Source of the DNA: Firm-04 sp964463355
Lineage (GTDB): Bacteria; Bacillota; Clostridia; Oscillospirales; Ruminococcaceae
DNA length: 22,337 nt
Direction of reading: 5' to 3'
Assembly: GCA_964463355.1 (NCBI GenBank)
Contig: CAYXBP010000025.1
Location: 1-22,337, forward strand
Both the position numbers and the translations under genes were made by a program. Below are positions 1 to 7,979 of this stretch, in pieces. Position 1 is the stretch's first letter; each line of letters begins with the position of its first letter. The notes under the pieces were generated by a model, which worked only from the letters and a program-made list of their open reading frames with translations, ran no database searches and was not told the DNA's origin.

Positions 1-60
1 TCCTACTGCCAACAGGGTGGTTGCGCTGCAAAGAATTGCAGCCATCTTCTTGAAATTCAT
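1..60 (-). CDS. 5' end of a secreted protein gene, possibly cttA-like (partial)
   Basis: Only the first 20 codons lie in the window. They read MNFKKMAAILCSATTLLAVG, a positively charged start followed by a hydrophobic stretch, which is a typical Gram-positive signal peptide. The ATG at 60-58 is preceded by AAAGGAG with 8 nt spacing. It follows scaB in the same direction after 94 bp that include a hairpin. In R. flavefaciens the gene after scaB is cttA, a cellulose-binding protein with an X-dockerin, and then scaE; that identity is inferred from gene order only, because no mature protein sequence is visible. Any other secreted cellulosome component would fit equally well. Confidence 0.6.
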   Translation of the reverse strand, partial: MNFKKMAAILCSATTLLAVG

Positions 61-90
61 GTGTAACACTCCTTTGTGTTAAAAATTGGT

Positions 91-120
91 GGGCAGGCGG
101 CTCTAAGACCGCCTGTTCCC
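91..120 (-). terminator. Hairpin after scaB, probable (leaky) terminator
   Basis: In the scaB direction, the 7-bp stem CAGGCGG/CCGCCTG (positions 115-109 with 100-94, loop of 8) is extended by GGG/CCC with an AA bulge and is followed by ACCAATTTTT. The U-tract starts several bases after the stem, so termination may be partial. The hairpin could reduce expression of the following gene relative to scaB. Confidence 0.5.
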
Positions 121-154
121 ATCGCAAAACAGTGAATTGGTTAAAGTGTCAAAA

Positions 155-3100
155 TCAGCCCTCATAGAAACCGTCGAGGAAGTCATAGCCACAAATATCC
201 GTCCAAGTGATGTAGGTATAACCCATAACATTGCGGTAGTTATAGTATTTCAGAAGCGCAATTGCGGTGTGGGTATCGTAGTAGTTACGAGAATACACAT
301 CGCCCAGGAAGAATGCAAGCCCATTGAGATACGGATCGTCAAAGAATGTGTGTTCCAGCTTCATGACAGTGGTTTTGTTATAGTATACCAAGCAATGCTT
401 TGCATCTTTGGTGTCAACCTTCTCGTCCATGTTGATGTCGCCCTTTAGACCGATAAAGATGTTGGCGTCGCCCATGTACAGAGGAGAACCATCGCCAATG
501 ATGATTTCGTGACCAGTCTGATCACAATAGAATGCGATTTGGTATTGATGTGTTCCAGAAACATAGACCTCGATAGGAGAATCGGCATCCTCGGCAGGTC
601 TGGTCTTGTTCGTAACATCCAGTGCAACGGCATTAAACGCGTAAGCACTATCAGGCCATACGGTTTCAGCCTCAGTATAAGGCATTGCATTGCCATTAGC
701 ATCAAGGATACGGTTACCAGAACCATCTACAAAGTAGCCATCAGCAACATAGTACTGGTACAGGTAGAGGTAAGCAACCATGCCATCAAGACCGCCACTC
801 TCCGCGAAGGTACGAGCATCGTGCGACCAATAGTAGATGCGAGTAGGCTCTTTGAACTCAACCTTATAGGTGTTCACAACGGTCAGCTCCAGGTCGGAGA
901 CAGTCACGGTGGAATCGTTTACAGTATAGTCCAGAGTTTCGCCGTCCGCATTGGTAGGAACAACGTCAGTCAGGGTCACGGTGTACTTGCCAGCCTCGAC
1001 GTCCTCGCCAATGGTAACGGAGAGGTGACCGATATTGGTACCAGGCTGCGGTACGAAATTGGTGCCATCGTTGCTGGTCCAAGTCAATACGCCAGTTTCA
1101 GGATCAAAGGTAAAGGTGCCATTTGCTTCATACTCAGCTCCAAAGGTGAAATCGTTGATGGTGAAACCATCAGGAACAACAATGGTCATGGTGAAGTTAG
1201 AGGTACCGTTATCGAACCAGACATCCAGCGGGATATCAATCGTATCTCCAGCATTCGCCATCACATCGCCAAGATTGTAGACAACGTTGCCAGGATCAAC
1301 AACTGGTGCGACAAGAATGGTGATCGAACCGTTTACGGTTGTGAACTCGGGAGCAACAGAGTTGGTGTCGCTGACGGTAACATTCACAAACTCAACGGGG
1401 TAGATGGTGTTGTCAACTGCATCTTCGGGAACATCAACAAGCAAGGTGAGAATCGTTGCGCCAGACTCGGCATACTGGTTCTCGCCATCGGGAGAAGTCC
1501 AGATGAAAATGGATTCATCCTGATTCCAGACAACCTGCTCTGCGCCAGTGTAAGCATTGCCAAACTCATAGCCAGAGATTGCGAAGCCTTCCGGAACCTT
1601 AAACTGCATTGTAATGCCTGCGGTGCCTTCATCGTACCATACCAGCACGGGAACCTTAACGGTTGTGCCCGCAAGACCGTTTACATCATCGATCTGATAA
1701 ACGACATGACCTGGATCTGCAGGAACAGTACCAGAATTCGAGGTGGTTGTCGTTCCAGTTGTAGTAGCTTCAGTGGTGGTAGTTGTGTCAGCAGAAGTAG
1801 TAGTGGTATCTACGGAGGTGGTTGTTGTACTAGCAGAAGTAGTAGTGGTATCTACGGAGGTGGTTGTTGTACTAGCAGAAGTAGTAGTGGTATCTACGGA
1901 GGTGGTTGTTGTACTAGCAGAAGTAGTAGTGGTATCTACGGAGGTGGTTGTTGTACTAGCAGAAGTAGTAGTGGTATCTACGGAGGTGGTTGTTGTACTA
2001 GCAGAAGTAGTANNNNNNNNNNNNNNNNNNNNNNNNNNNNNNNNNNNNNNNNNNNNNNNNNNNNNNNNNNNNNNNNNNNNNNNNNNNNNNNNNNNNNNNN
2101 NNNNNNNNNNNNCAGAAGTAGTAGTGGTATCTACGGAGGTGGTTGTTGTACTAGCAGNNNNNNNNNNNNNNNNNNNNNNNNNNNNNNNNNNNNNNNNNNN
2201 NNNNNNNNNNNNNNNNNNNNNNNNNNNNNNNNNNNNNNNNNNNNNNNNNNNNNNNNNAAGTAGTAGTAGTGGTATCTACGGAGGTGGTTGTTGTACTAGC
2301 AGAAGTAGTAGTAGTGGTATCTACGGAGGTGGTTGTTGTACTAGCAGAAGTAGTAGTGGTTTCGGTGGTAGTTGTTGTAGTTTCATTCACAACGATAACC
2401 GCACCGTCCTCACGATGGAGAGTCAGGGGATTTCCATTGGTATCGACTACAGTCAACTCGCTGAAGGTAACAGGATATCTGCCATCAGCGTCGGGAGCAA
2501 CAAAGTTCAGATAAAGAACAACGGCATCATCAGCAGCCATCTGGTTTTCGCCATTGTCATCCGCCCAAACAACGCGCAGTTCGCCATCGTTAATGACGGC
2601 AGAAGCAACGTTTGCATAAGCATCGCCCCACGTAACATTTACAAAGGTCAAAGCTTCGTCGTATGCAAAATCCACAACAAAGCCTGCGGAGCCCTCGTCA
2701 TCCTTGATTGTGACAGGTACGCTGACGGGGGAGCCGCCTGCGACTGTTTCTTCACCGATATACCAACCAACCGTACCCGGAGCCAATGTTGAGGTCGTGG
2801 TAGATGCGCTGGTTGTTGTTTCGGTGGTGGTAGTTGTATCAACAGAAGAGGCGGTTGTGTCTGCCGAAGTGGTAGTTGTGTCAGCAGAAGTAGTGGTGGT
2901 ATCTGCGGATGTGGTAGTTGTATCAGCAGAAGTAGTGGTTGTGTCTGCGGAAGTGGTAGTTGTATCAGCAGAAGTAGTGGTGGTATCTGCGGATGTGGTA
3001 GTTGTATCAGCAGAAGAGGTGGTTGTTTCGGTAGTTGTGGTGGTTGTTTCCGCCTCAACGATAACCGCGCCATCCTCCTTGGTGATGGTCAGAGACTGAC

Positions 3101-4340
3101 CGTAGGTATCCACGACATTCAACTCTTTGAATACAACAGGATACTCACCAGCAGCATCCGGTGCCACAAAGTTCAGATACATAACAACGGACTCAGCAGC
3201 TGCATTCTGGTTTTCGCCGTCTGCATCTGCCCAAACGACAAGCAGCTCATTATTGTTGATTACTGCCTCAGCTGCGGTCTGATATGCATCGCCCCAGGTA
3301 ATGCCGTTGAATGTCAACCAACTATCGTAATCGAAGCTTGCAACAAAACCAGCAGAGCCGCCGTCCTTAAGAATGTAAACGGGCACAGAAACCTCTGCGC
3401 CAGGAGCTGTTACTTCCTCGGAAATATCCCATTCAGCTTCGCCTGCCGCAGGAATATCTTCCTCAACGATTACTGCACCGTTGGATTTTTCGAGTGTCAA
3501 CTCGCCACCGTCAGTATTGACTACGGTCAGCTCAGTAAATGTAACAGGGTATTCGCCAGCTGCTTCAGGAGCAGTAAAATTGAGGTACAGGACGGTAGCG
3601 TTGTTGGGTGCTACAACATCCGCACCAGCGGGTTCTGCCCAAACAACGCGCAGCTCTCCATCGTTGATGACAGCTTCTGCACCATCGCCGTAGGCATTGC
3701 CCCAAGTGATACCATTAAATGTAAGTGCCTCATCGTAATCAAAGTTCACGATGAAACCAGCAGTACCCTCATCACCAACTACGGTAACCGGAACTGCGAC
3801 ATCCGCGCCGCCCTCAACATACTCTTCGCCGATATCCCAGCCAGAAGAGCCAGGGGCAATCGACTCGCGCACGATGACAGCGCCGTCTTGCTCGGTAATT
3901 GTCAGTCTTTCCTCGTTGGAATCAACAACATCCGTTGTCACAAACGAAACTGGATACTTACCAGCTGCGTCGGGTGCAGTGAAGTTGAGTGTCACAACGG
4001 TAGAGCCATCTGCTGCGGTAACATCATTGCCATTGGCATCTGCCCACACAACATATAACTCATCATTGTTCAACACCATTTCAGCTTCAGAGTACGCATT
4101 GCCCTTCTCGAAGCCATTAAAGGTCAGAGCATCATCGTAAGAAAAGCTCACGACAAAGCCCGCAGTGCCCTCATCACCAGTAACGGTAACGGGAACGGAA
4201 ACCTCATAGCCTGCGTCGACGGTCTTTTCAGCGATTTCCCAGCTTGCGCTACCAGCTGCTGAAGCCATCATCGGGAATGCGGTAATCACGGAAGTTGCAG
4301 CGAGACACAAGGAAGACAATGCAGAAATGAATCTCTTCAT
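155..4340 (-). CDS. scaB: ScaB-type scaffoldin: signal peptide, at least 6 cohesins, Thr-rich linkers, X-dockerin
   Basis: This is a secreted primary scaffoldin. The ATG at 4340 follows AGAAAGGG, and the protein starts with a signal peptide (MKRFISALSSLCLAATS..., ending near ASA). Four similar cohesins follow at about residues 33-157, 166-292, 302-428 and 523-650; each starts W-x-I-x-E/D and ends with DGAVIV. The linker between the third and fourth is made of SADTTTT units, and a second TTTTSAS/TTTTSVD linker runs into two 100-N gaps. Beyond the gaps the frame reopens with two cohesins of a different group (about 1708-1313 and 1288-893), an X-like module (about 877-445, with YYWSHD) and a C-terminal dockerin (about 442-158). 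The first calcium loop of the dockerin, DINMDEKVDTKD, is canonical and the second is degenerate. The two halves are in different frames only because the N runs have arbitrary length. I infer one intact gene. Family knowledge: R. flavefaciens ScaB has two cohesin groups and an XDoc that binds ScaE. Confidence 0.85.
2013..2112. other. Assembly gap of exactly 100 N
   Basis: A placeholder gap inside the 42-bp repeat. For scaB to stay in frame its true length must be 1 modulo 3. Pure 42-bp units would give 31, 73, 115 bases and so on, all of which satisfy this. Confidence 0.98.
2158..2257. other. Second assembly gap of exactly 100 N
   Basis: A placeholder gap in the same repeat. The reading frame changes by one across it, so its real length must be a multiple of 3 (for example 39, 42, 81 or 84 with 42/45-bp units). 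The apparent stop at 2151-2153 exists only because 100 is not a multiple of 3. Confidence 0.98.
2820..3050 (-). repeat. 21-bp repeats encoding the SADTTTT linker between cohesins 3 and 4
   Basis: The minus strand encodes about eight units of the heptapeptide SADTTTT, flanked by TTTTTETTT-type sequence. Unlike the 42-bp array, codon use alternates between units (tcagcagaa versus tctgcgga on the plus strand), so this array is older or less homogenised. It acts as a flexible spacer between cohesin modules. Confidence 0.8.
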
Positions 4341-4358
4341 TTTTTTCCCTTTCTGTCA

Positions 4359-4385
4359 TGAGTGTGCAGGGTTACTGCACACTCA
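4359..4385 (-). promoter_or_regulatory. Perfect 11-bp hairpin in the scaA-scaB intergenic region
   Basis: TGAGTGTGCAG (4359-4369) and CTGCACACTCA (4375-4385) are perfectly complementary around the 5-nt loop GGTTA. The stem ends 18 nt before the scaB ATG, just upstream of its ribosome binding site. No U-tract follows on the transcribed strand, so it is not a standard terminator. mRNA processing, 5'-end stabilisation or attenuation are possible roles. Confidence 0.6.
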
Positions 4386-4440
4386 CAACTTTCATCTTCG
4401 CCTAAAGTGGATCGTTCGCTTGCATTTTTGCCAATGCGGA

Positions 4441-6636
4441 TTACTGTTTGCCCAGCTCCTCATACTTCAGGATGTGTGCCAGGTACTTCTTGATTGCCAG
4501 AGCATCCTCTGCATCCAACTCGCCGTCGTATGCACAGTCTGCGTTCAACTGACCCTGCTCAGAAACATCAGCGTTGCCTGCGTTGAACTTGTTCAGACGA
4601 ACAACATCCGCGATATCAACATCACCATCGCAATCCACATCGCCCCAGAGGATCTCGCCAGCGGGAACGGTGCTGGAGGTGGTGCTAGAAGTTGTAGTGC
4701 TGCTAGAAGTTGTAGTGCTGCTGGAAGTTGTAGTCTCATCAGCTGCATCCTCAACGGTAATGGTACCACCGACAACGGTGAACGGATTTTCGCCATCGAT
4801 GTTGTTTACTACGTTGAACTTTTGGTGTACACCATCGAAGATCAGGTCGAGGTTTTCGAGCAGATCGACCTTGTACTCACCAGGCTCGGTAGGAGCGGTG
4901 AAGGTCATGGTAAACAGGGTTGCGCCATCCTTAGCGGTCAGATTCTTATCGGTTGCCCAAACGAATGCAGCAACATTGTTCTTGCCATCGGTAGTAGGAA
5001 CTTTGGTGTTCATCTGAGGAGATACACGGTAAGCGTTGCCGCGTCCCAGGCTATCCAGAGACAGTGCCTCATCGTACAGGAAGTACAGGGAAGAACCTGC
5101 GGTACCAGTATCACCAGTAATGGTAACATTCAGAGTTACCTCTTCGCCAGGAGCAACAGTTGCGCTGTCAACAGCAATCAAAATACCATCGACAGATACA
5201 GGAGTAGTTGTGCTGGAAGTAGTGGTGCTGGAGGTGGTGCTAGAGGTAGTAGTGCTGGAAGTTGTTGTGCTGCTGGAAGTTGTAGTCACATCACCTTCAC
5301 CCTCAACGGTAATGGTACCACCGACAACGGTGAACGGATTTTCGCCATCGATGTTGTTTACTACGTTGAACTTTTGGTGTACACCATCGAAGATCAGGTC
5401 GAGGTTTTCGAGCAGATCGACCTTGTACTCACCAGGCTCGGTAGGAGCGGTGAAGGTCATGGTAAACAGGGTTGCGCCATCCTTAGCGGTCAGATTCTTA
5501 TCGGTTGCCCAAACGAATGCAGCAACATTGTTCTTGCCATCGGTAGTAGGAACTTTGGTGTTCATCTGAGGAGATACACGGTAAGCGTTGCCGCGTCCCA
5601 GGCTATCCAGAGACAGTGCCTCATCGTACAGGAAGTACAGGGAAGAACCTGCGGTACCAGTATCACCAGTAATGGTAACATTCAGAGTTACCTCTTCGCC
5701 AGGAGCAACAGTTGCGCTGTCAACAGCAATCAAAATACCATCGACAGATACAGGAGTAGTTGTGCTGGAAGTAGTGGTGCTGGAGGTGGTGCTAGAGGTA
5801 GTAGTGCTGGAAGTTGTTGTGCTGCTGGAAGTTGTAGTAGTAGCAGCATCGCCAACCTTGATGGTCAGTGCGCGGGACTCCCACTCAACTGCGCCGCTAG
5901 TACCAGTGACGCTGGTCTTGCCCTTAACAGGGGTGGGGAGATTCAGAGAAGCGATGTTCACGTACTCATCCTTGAAGATATCCAGAACGTACTCACCCTC
6001 TGCCAGATTCTGCGGCAGGATCAGGTTGAACTCAATAAATCCATACTCATATGCCCAAGGATCAGTCTCATCCCAAGTAGTCACGCCAACGGTGCCGTTG
6101 GTTGCAAATGCGCCGTAGGAGTCAACATTCTTGTTTGCCATAACAGCATCAGAGTGCTGATAGCTCACGTTGAAAGAGGAGGGCACGAAGACGACGGTGG
6201 GGCAGTACAAAGCATAGCCCGCGCCGAGCTCGCCAGTAATCTCACCGCCGTCGAGGCAGCAGGGATAGGAGAAGCCCTCGTAATCTTCACCAGTGTTGTA
6301 GGTTTCGATCTGGATGCCGTAATTACCAAAGTGATACTGGCTGTGTTCTACGCCATTGATGGTCTGACCTGCGTACTGACCAATGGTTTCGTCCCCGTTG
6401 ATTGCCATTTTCAGGGATGCGGTGTTGAAACCAGTGCTTGCAGGCACATACAGAACTACTGGCACAGATACGGTACCCGCCGCGATATCCTCAGCGGATA
6501 CTTCAACGGTGCTTGTATTGCCAGAGCGGAATTCAAAAATGGTTTTGTCGGCAGCAGATGCACTAAACATCGTGGTGCCAGACAGAGCAGTCGCTGCGAT
6601 TGCGAAAGACGTGACAGCAGAGACAAACTTTCTCAT
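4441..6636 (-). CDS. scaA: ScaA-type scaffoldin: novel N-terminal module, two identical cohesins, dockerin
   Basis: A secreted scaffoldin of 731 residues. The ATG at 6636 is preceded by AGAAAGGA with about 10 nt spacing. Residues 1-29 form a signal peptide (MRKFVSAVTSFAIAATALSG...). Residues about 31-262 form a module I do not recognise, probably beta-rich and perhaps distantly cohesin-like. Two cohesins follow (about 293-445 and 477-630; VDGILIAVDSATVAPGEEV...), each with a TTTSSSTTTSS-type linker. They look identical in protein and DNA. The C-terminus is a type-I-like dockerin with the calcium loops DVDCDGDVDIAD and DCAYDGELDAED; the second has Ala where Asn/Asp is usual. By family knowledge its cohesins bind enzyme dockerins and its dockerin binds a ScaB cohesin. 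It lies between scaC and scaB with no evident promoter of its own, so it is probably co-transcribed. Confidence 0.9.
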   Translation of the reverse strand: MRKFVSAVTSFAIAATALSGTTMFSASAADKTIFEFRSGNTSTVEVSAEDIAAGTVSVPVVLYVPASTGFNTASLKMAINGDETIGQYAGQTINGVEHSQYHFGNYGIQIETYNTGEDYEGFSYPCCLDGGEITGELGAGYALYCPTVVFVPSSFNVSYQHSDAVMANKNVDSYGAFATNGTVGVTTWDETDPWAYEYGFIEFNLILPQNLAEGEYVLDIFKDEYVNIASLNLPTPVKGKTSVTGTSGAVEWESRALTIKVGDAATTTTSSSTTTSSTTTSSTTSSTTTSSTTTPVSVDGILIAVDSATVAPGEEVTLNVTITGDTGTAGSSLYFLYDEALSLDSLGRGNAYRVSPQMNTKVPTTDGKNNVAAFVWATDKNLTAKDGATLFTMTFTAPTEPGEYKVDLLENLDLIFDGVHQKFNVVNNIDGENPFTVVGGTITVEGEGDVTTTSSSTTTSSTTTSSTTSSTTTSSTTTPVSVDGILIAVDSATVAPGEEVTLNVTITGDTGTAGSSLYFLYDEALSLDSLGRGNAYRVSPQMNTKVPTTDGKNNVAAFVWATDKNLTAKDGATLFTMTFTAPTEPGEYKVDLLENLDLIFDGVHQKFNVVNNIDGENPFTVVGGTITVEDAADETTTSSSTTTSSSTTTSSTTSSTVPAGEILWGDVDCDGDVDIADVVRLNKFNAGNADVSEQGQLNADCAYDGELDAEDALAIKKYLAHILKYEELGKQ
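4749..5838 (-). repeat. scaA: 538-bp perfect tandem duplication (cohesin plus linker) in scaA
   Basis: Positions 4749-5286 and 5301-5838 (offset 552 bp) read as identical base for base, including synonymous positions and the Thr/Ser linker. The unit covers a complete cohesin and its linker. The 14-bp spacer between the copies and the outer flanks differ (VEDAADE versus VEGEGDV after the cohesin). Confidence 0.92.
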
Positions 6637-6812
6637 AACGAATGTTCCTTTCTGTTTCGAATTTGCCGAAACATATATTTTGTTTTTGGGGTTTGGGCCC
6701 GGCTTGCCGCCGGCTTCGGTTTTGTTGAATGACTCACAGTGGATACGCGCCTTGTGGCTCGCATTTCACGGGAATTATTCCGAGCATTGCCCGAATCTCC
6801 GTGGCTGAATCG
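6637..6812 (-). other. scaC-scaA intergenic region with small hairpins, no clear promoter
   Basis: This 176-bp spacer lies between two co-directional scaffoldin genes. On the minus strand it can form GTTTCG/CGAAAC (6672-6667 with 6659-6654, 7-nt loop) just before the scaA ribosome binding site, and a GC-rich CCGGC/GCCGG hairpin near 6700-6714. Neither is followed by a U-tract. No -35/-10 pair with good spacing was found, so scaA is probably read from the scaC promoters. Confidence 0.4.
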
Positions 6813-7652
6813 TCAGGGTGCTGCGGGCGCGATGTCCTCTGCCTGCTGTTGCAAGCTTTGAAGAATCAGCGTAACATCGCCAACCGTAAGCAGTCCGTCC
6901 GGTTCAAGGTCTGCGTTAACGTATGCTGCGGCGCACAAGGGCTGTTCCTCCGTCACCACTTTATATAAGTTGATCGCATCACTCACGGTCGTAGCACCAT
7001 CGAGGTTCACATCGCCGCGAATTGTCGCGCCAGATGCATCGCTCGGTTTCCACACGATTCCGTCGGTAAAAGCGGTCTCATAATTGAATGTGTTGCCATC
7101 CTTGTCCACATAGCCTGCAACAACCAGGGTGTTAATGATCCCCGAGCCTTCGTAGGTTTCATAGCTTGCAGGAGCCAGGCAAAGTTCCGCACGACCGTTC
7201 GGTTCAACCGTTTCGGCAAGTGTTCCACTAATGGTGAAGAATGCCCGTTCTTCCTGAAGCCAGTAATCGGCATTGGTCAATGCGGTATTCCAGCAGATTC
7301 TCAACTCATTGCCCGTATCTTCATATCGAAACACGGTATTCTCCAAGTCGGGATTCACAGCAGACTCCGCTTTGTCCGCGCCGGTGTCGTACAACAGCTC
7401 CACATCGGTGACAGTCAGACTGGTTGGGTCATATGTAATGGCAAAGTCCATGGCATTCAGCCCCGTTTCGGGTAACTCATCCAGATACACAGTTGCTGTA
7501 AATACTCCGTCCAAGTTAGCGATCTCCCTGCTTATGGAAACCGCAACGATGTCCGTCGTATCCGCTGCTGCATACTCCGCACAAATCAACCGCAACGGCA
7601 TCAACGCCAACAAACCAACGCCGACGTACATGACCGCCTTCTGCGCCTTCAT
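6813..7652 (-). CDS. scaC: ScaC-type adaptor scaffoldin: one cohesin plus dockerin
   Basis: A protein of 279 residues. The ATG at 7652 follows AAGGAGG with 7 nt spacing, a strong ribosome binding site. The N-terminus (residues 1-30, VMYVGVGLLALMPLRLI) is a signal peptide or membrane anchor. Residues about 35-200 form a divergent cohesin-like beta module (VFTATVYLDELPETGLNAMDF, with ITYDPTSLTVTDVELL). Residues about 211-268 are a dockerin with two canonical calcium loops, DVNLDGATTVSD and DLEPDGLLTVGD. In R. flavefaciens ScaC is a small adaptor whose dockerin plugs into ScaA and whose cohesin recruits a different set of enzymes. The same role is inferred here from architecture and from being first in the cluster. 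It is preceded by the control region at 7653-8112. Confidence 0.85.
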   Translation of the reverse strand: MKAQKAVMYVGVGLLALMPLRLICAEYAAADTTDIVAVSISREIANLDGVFTATVYLDELPETGLNAMDFAITYDPTSLTVTDVELLYDTGADKAESAVNPDLENTVFRYEDTGNELRICWNTALTNADYWLQEERAFFTISGTLAETVEPNGRAELCLAPASYETYEGSGIINTLVVAGYVDKDGNTFNYETAFTDGIVWKPSDASGATIRGDVNLDGATTVSDAINLYKVVTEEQPLCAAAYVNADLEPDGLLTVGDVTLILQSLQQQAEDIAPAAP

Positions 7653-7899
7653 TCCTTTCCTCCTTCTTTCATGATGTTATTTATATATTCCGAGCGACTC
7701 CGCTGATGAGTCCTCTTCATATATACGATAAGTATGTGGCGGAAGGTTTCCGCCCGCCAGTATCATAACGCAGCGACCTCAAATGAAGCTGAAAGAATGA
7801 CACAGGCACCCGTGCGTTTTGCCGTCTTCGTTTTCTACCGCCGCCTGCGGTGAAAACTGTTACAGCCAAAAGGGTATACAACCCCCTATTAAACACCTT
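7653..7899 (-). promoter_or_regulatory. Long structured 5' leader of the scaffoldin operon
   Basis: Transcription from P2 would start near 7899, leaving about 245 nt before the scaC ATG. The leader can fold several strong hairpins. One is GTTTTC-ACCGC / GCGGT-GAAAAC (7857-7830, 11 bp with one bulged base, 5-nt loop). A second is GGCGGAA/TTCCGCC (7754-7738, 7 bp, 3-nt loop). A third is GACTC/GAGTC (7712-7696, 7-nt loop). No known riboswitch consensus was recognised, and c-di-GMP, cobalamin and TPP motifs did not fit. No terminator with a U-tract was found. It contains no convincing small ORF. Confidence 0.5.
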
Positions 7900-7905
7900 A
7901 CTATC

Positions 7906-7934
7906 ATTATAATAATACAGCGCACGATTGTCAA
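7906..7934 (-). promoter_or_regulatory. P2: consensus sigma-A promoter of the scaC-scaA-scaB operon
   Basis: On the minus strand, TTGACA (7934-7929), a 17-nt spacer and TATAAT (7911-7906) match the vegetative consensus exactly. The predicted start is near 7899, followed by the long leader of scaC. Confidence 0.85.
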
Positions 7935-7979
7935 GGGGTTGATAGCTTTTTTGTCAGGTTTAATAAAACCCGCTGTTGA

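Larger units (their letters stand above)
1784..2361 (-). repeat. 42/45-bp minisatellite encoding the ScaB Thr-rich linker
   Basis: A 42-bp unit encodes the 14-residue repeat TTTTSASTTTTSVD (minus strand). The unit marker tctacgg starts at 1809, 1851, 1893, 1935 and 1977 (exact 42-bp period), then 2130 between the gaps, then 2275 and 2320 (45-bp period, one extra Thr codon). Eight units are visible and more are probably missing in the two gaps. The visible copies look nearly identical at DNA level, which explains the failed assembly. Confidence 0.9.

Noticed and set aside
2151..2153. Stop codon truncating ScaB
   Set aside because: It arises only because the adjacent N gap is an arbitrary 100 bases. 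The same sequence reads as linker in the correct frame.
509..2263. Long plus-strand open frames opposite scaB, with Gly/Cys/Ser-rich repeats
   Set aside because: They are the antisense of the Thr-rich linker and cohesin coding sequence, run through N gaps and have no ribosome binding site. They are composition artefacts.
6700..6725. GC-rich hairpin plus TTTTG on the plus strand as a terminator
   Set aside because: No plus-strand gene ends there, the stem is short and the T-tract is interrupted.
4327..6732. 801-codon plus-strand frame opposite scaA
   Set aside because: It mirrors the real scaA gene, and its repeats simply reflect the cohesin duplication. scaA has a signal peptide, cohesins and a dockerin on the other strand.
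7701..7710. CTGATGAG resembling a hammerhead ribozyme core
   Set aside because: The matching GAAA segment, stem II and cleavage triplet are absent in this orientation. The site forms a simple GACTC/GAGTC hairpin instead.
7790..7860. Leader segment resembling part of a c-di-GMP-I riboswitch (GACGGCAAAACGC)
   Set aside because: The surrounding GEMM helices, tetraloop and receptor sequence are not present in the right order.
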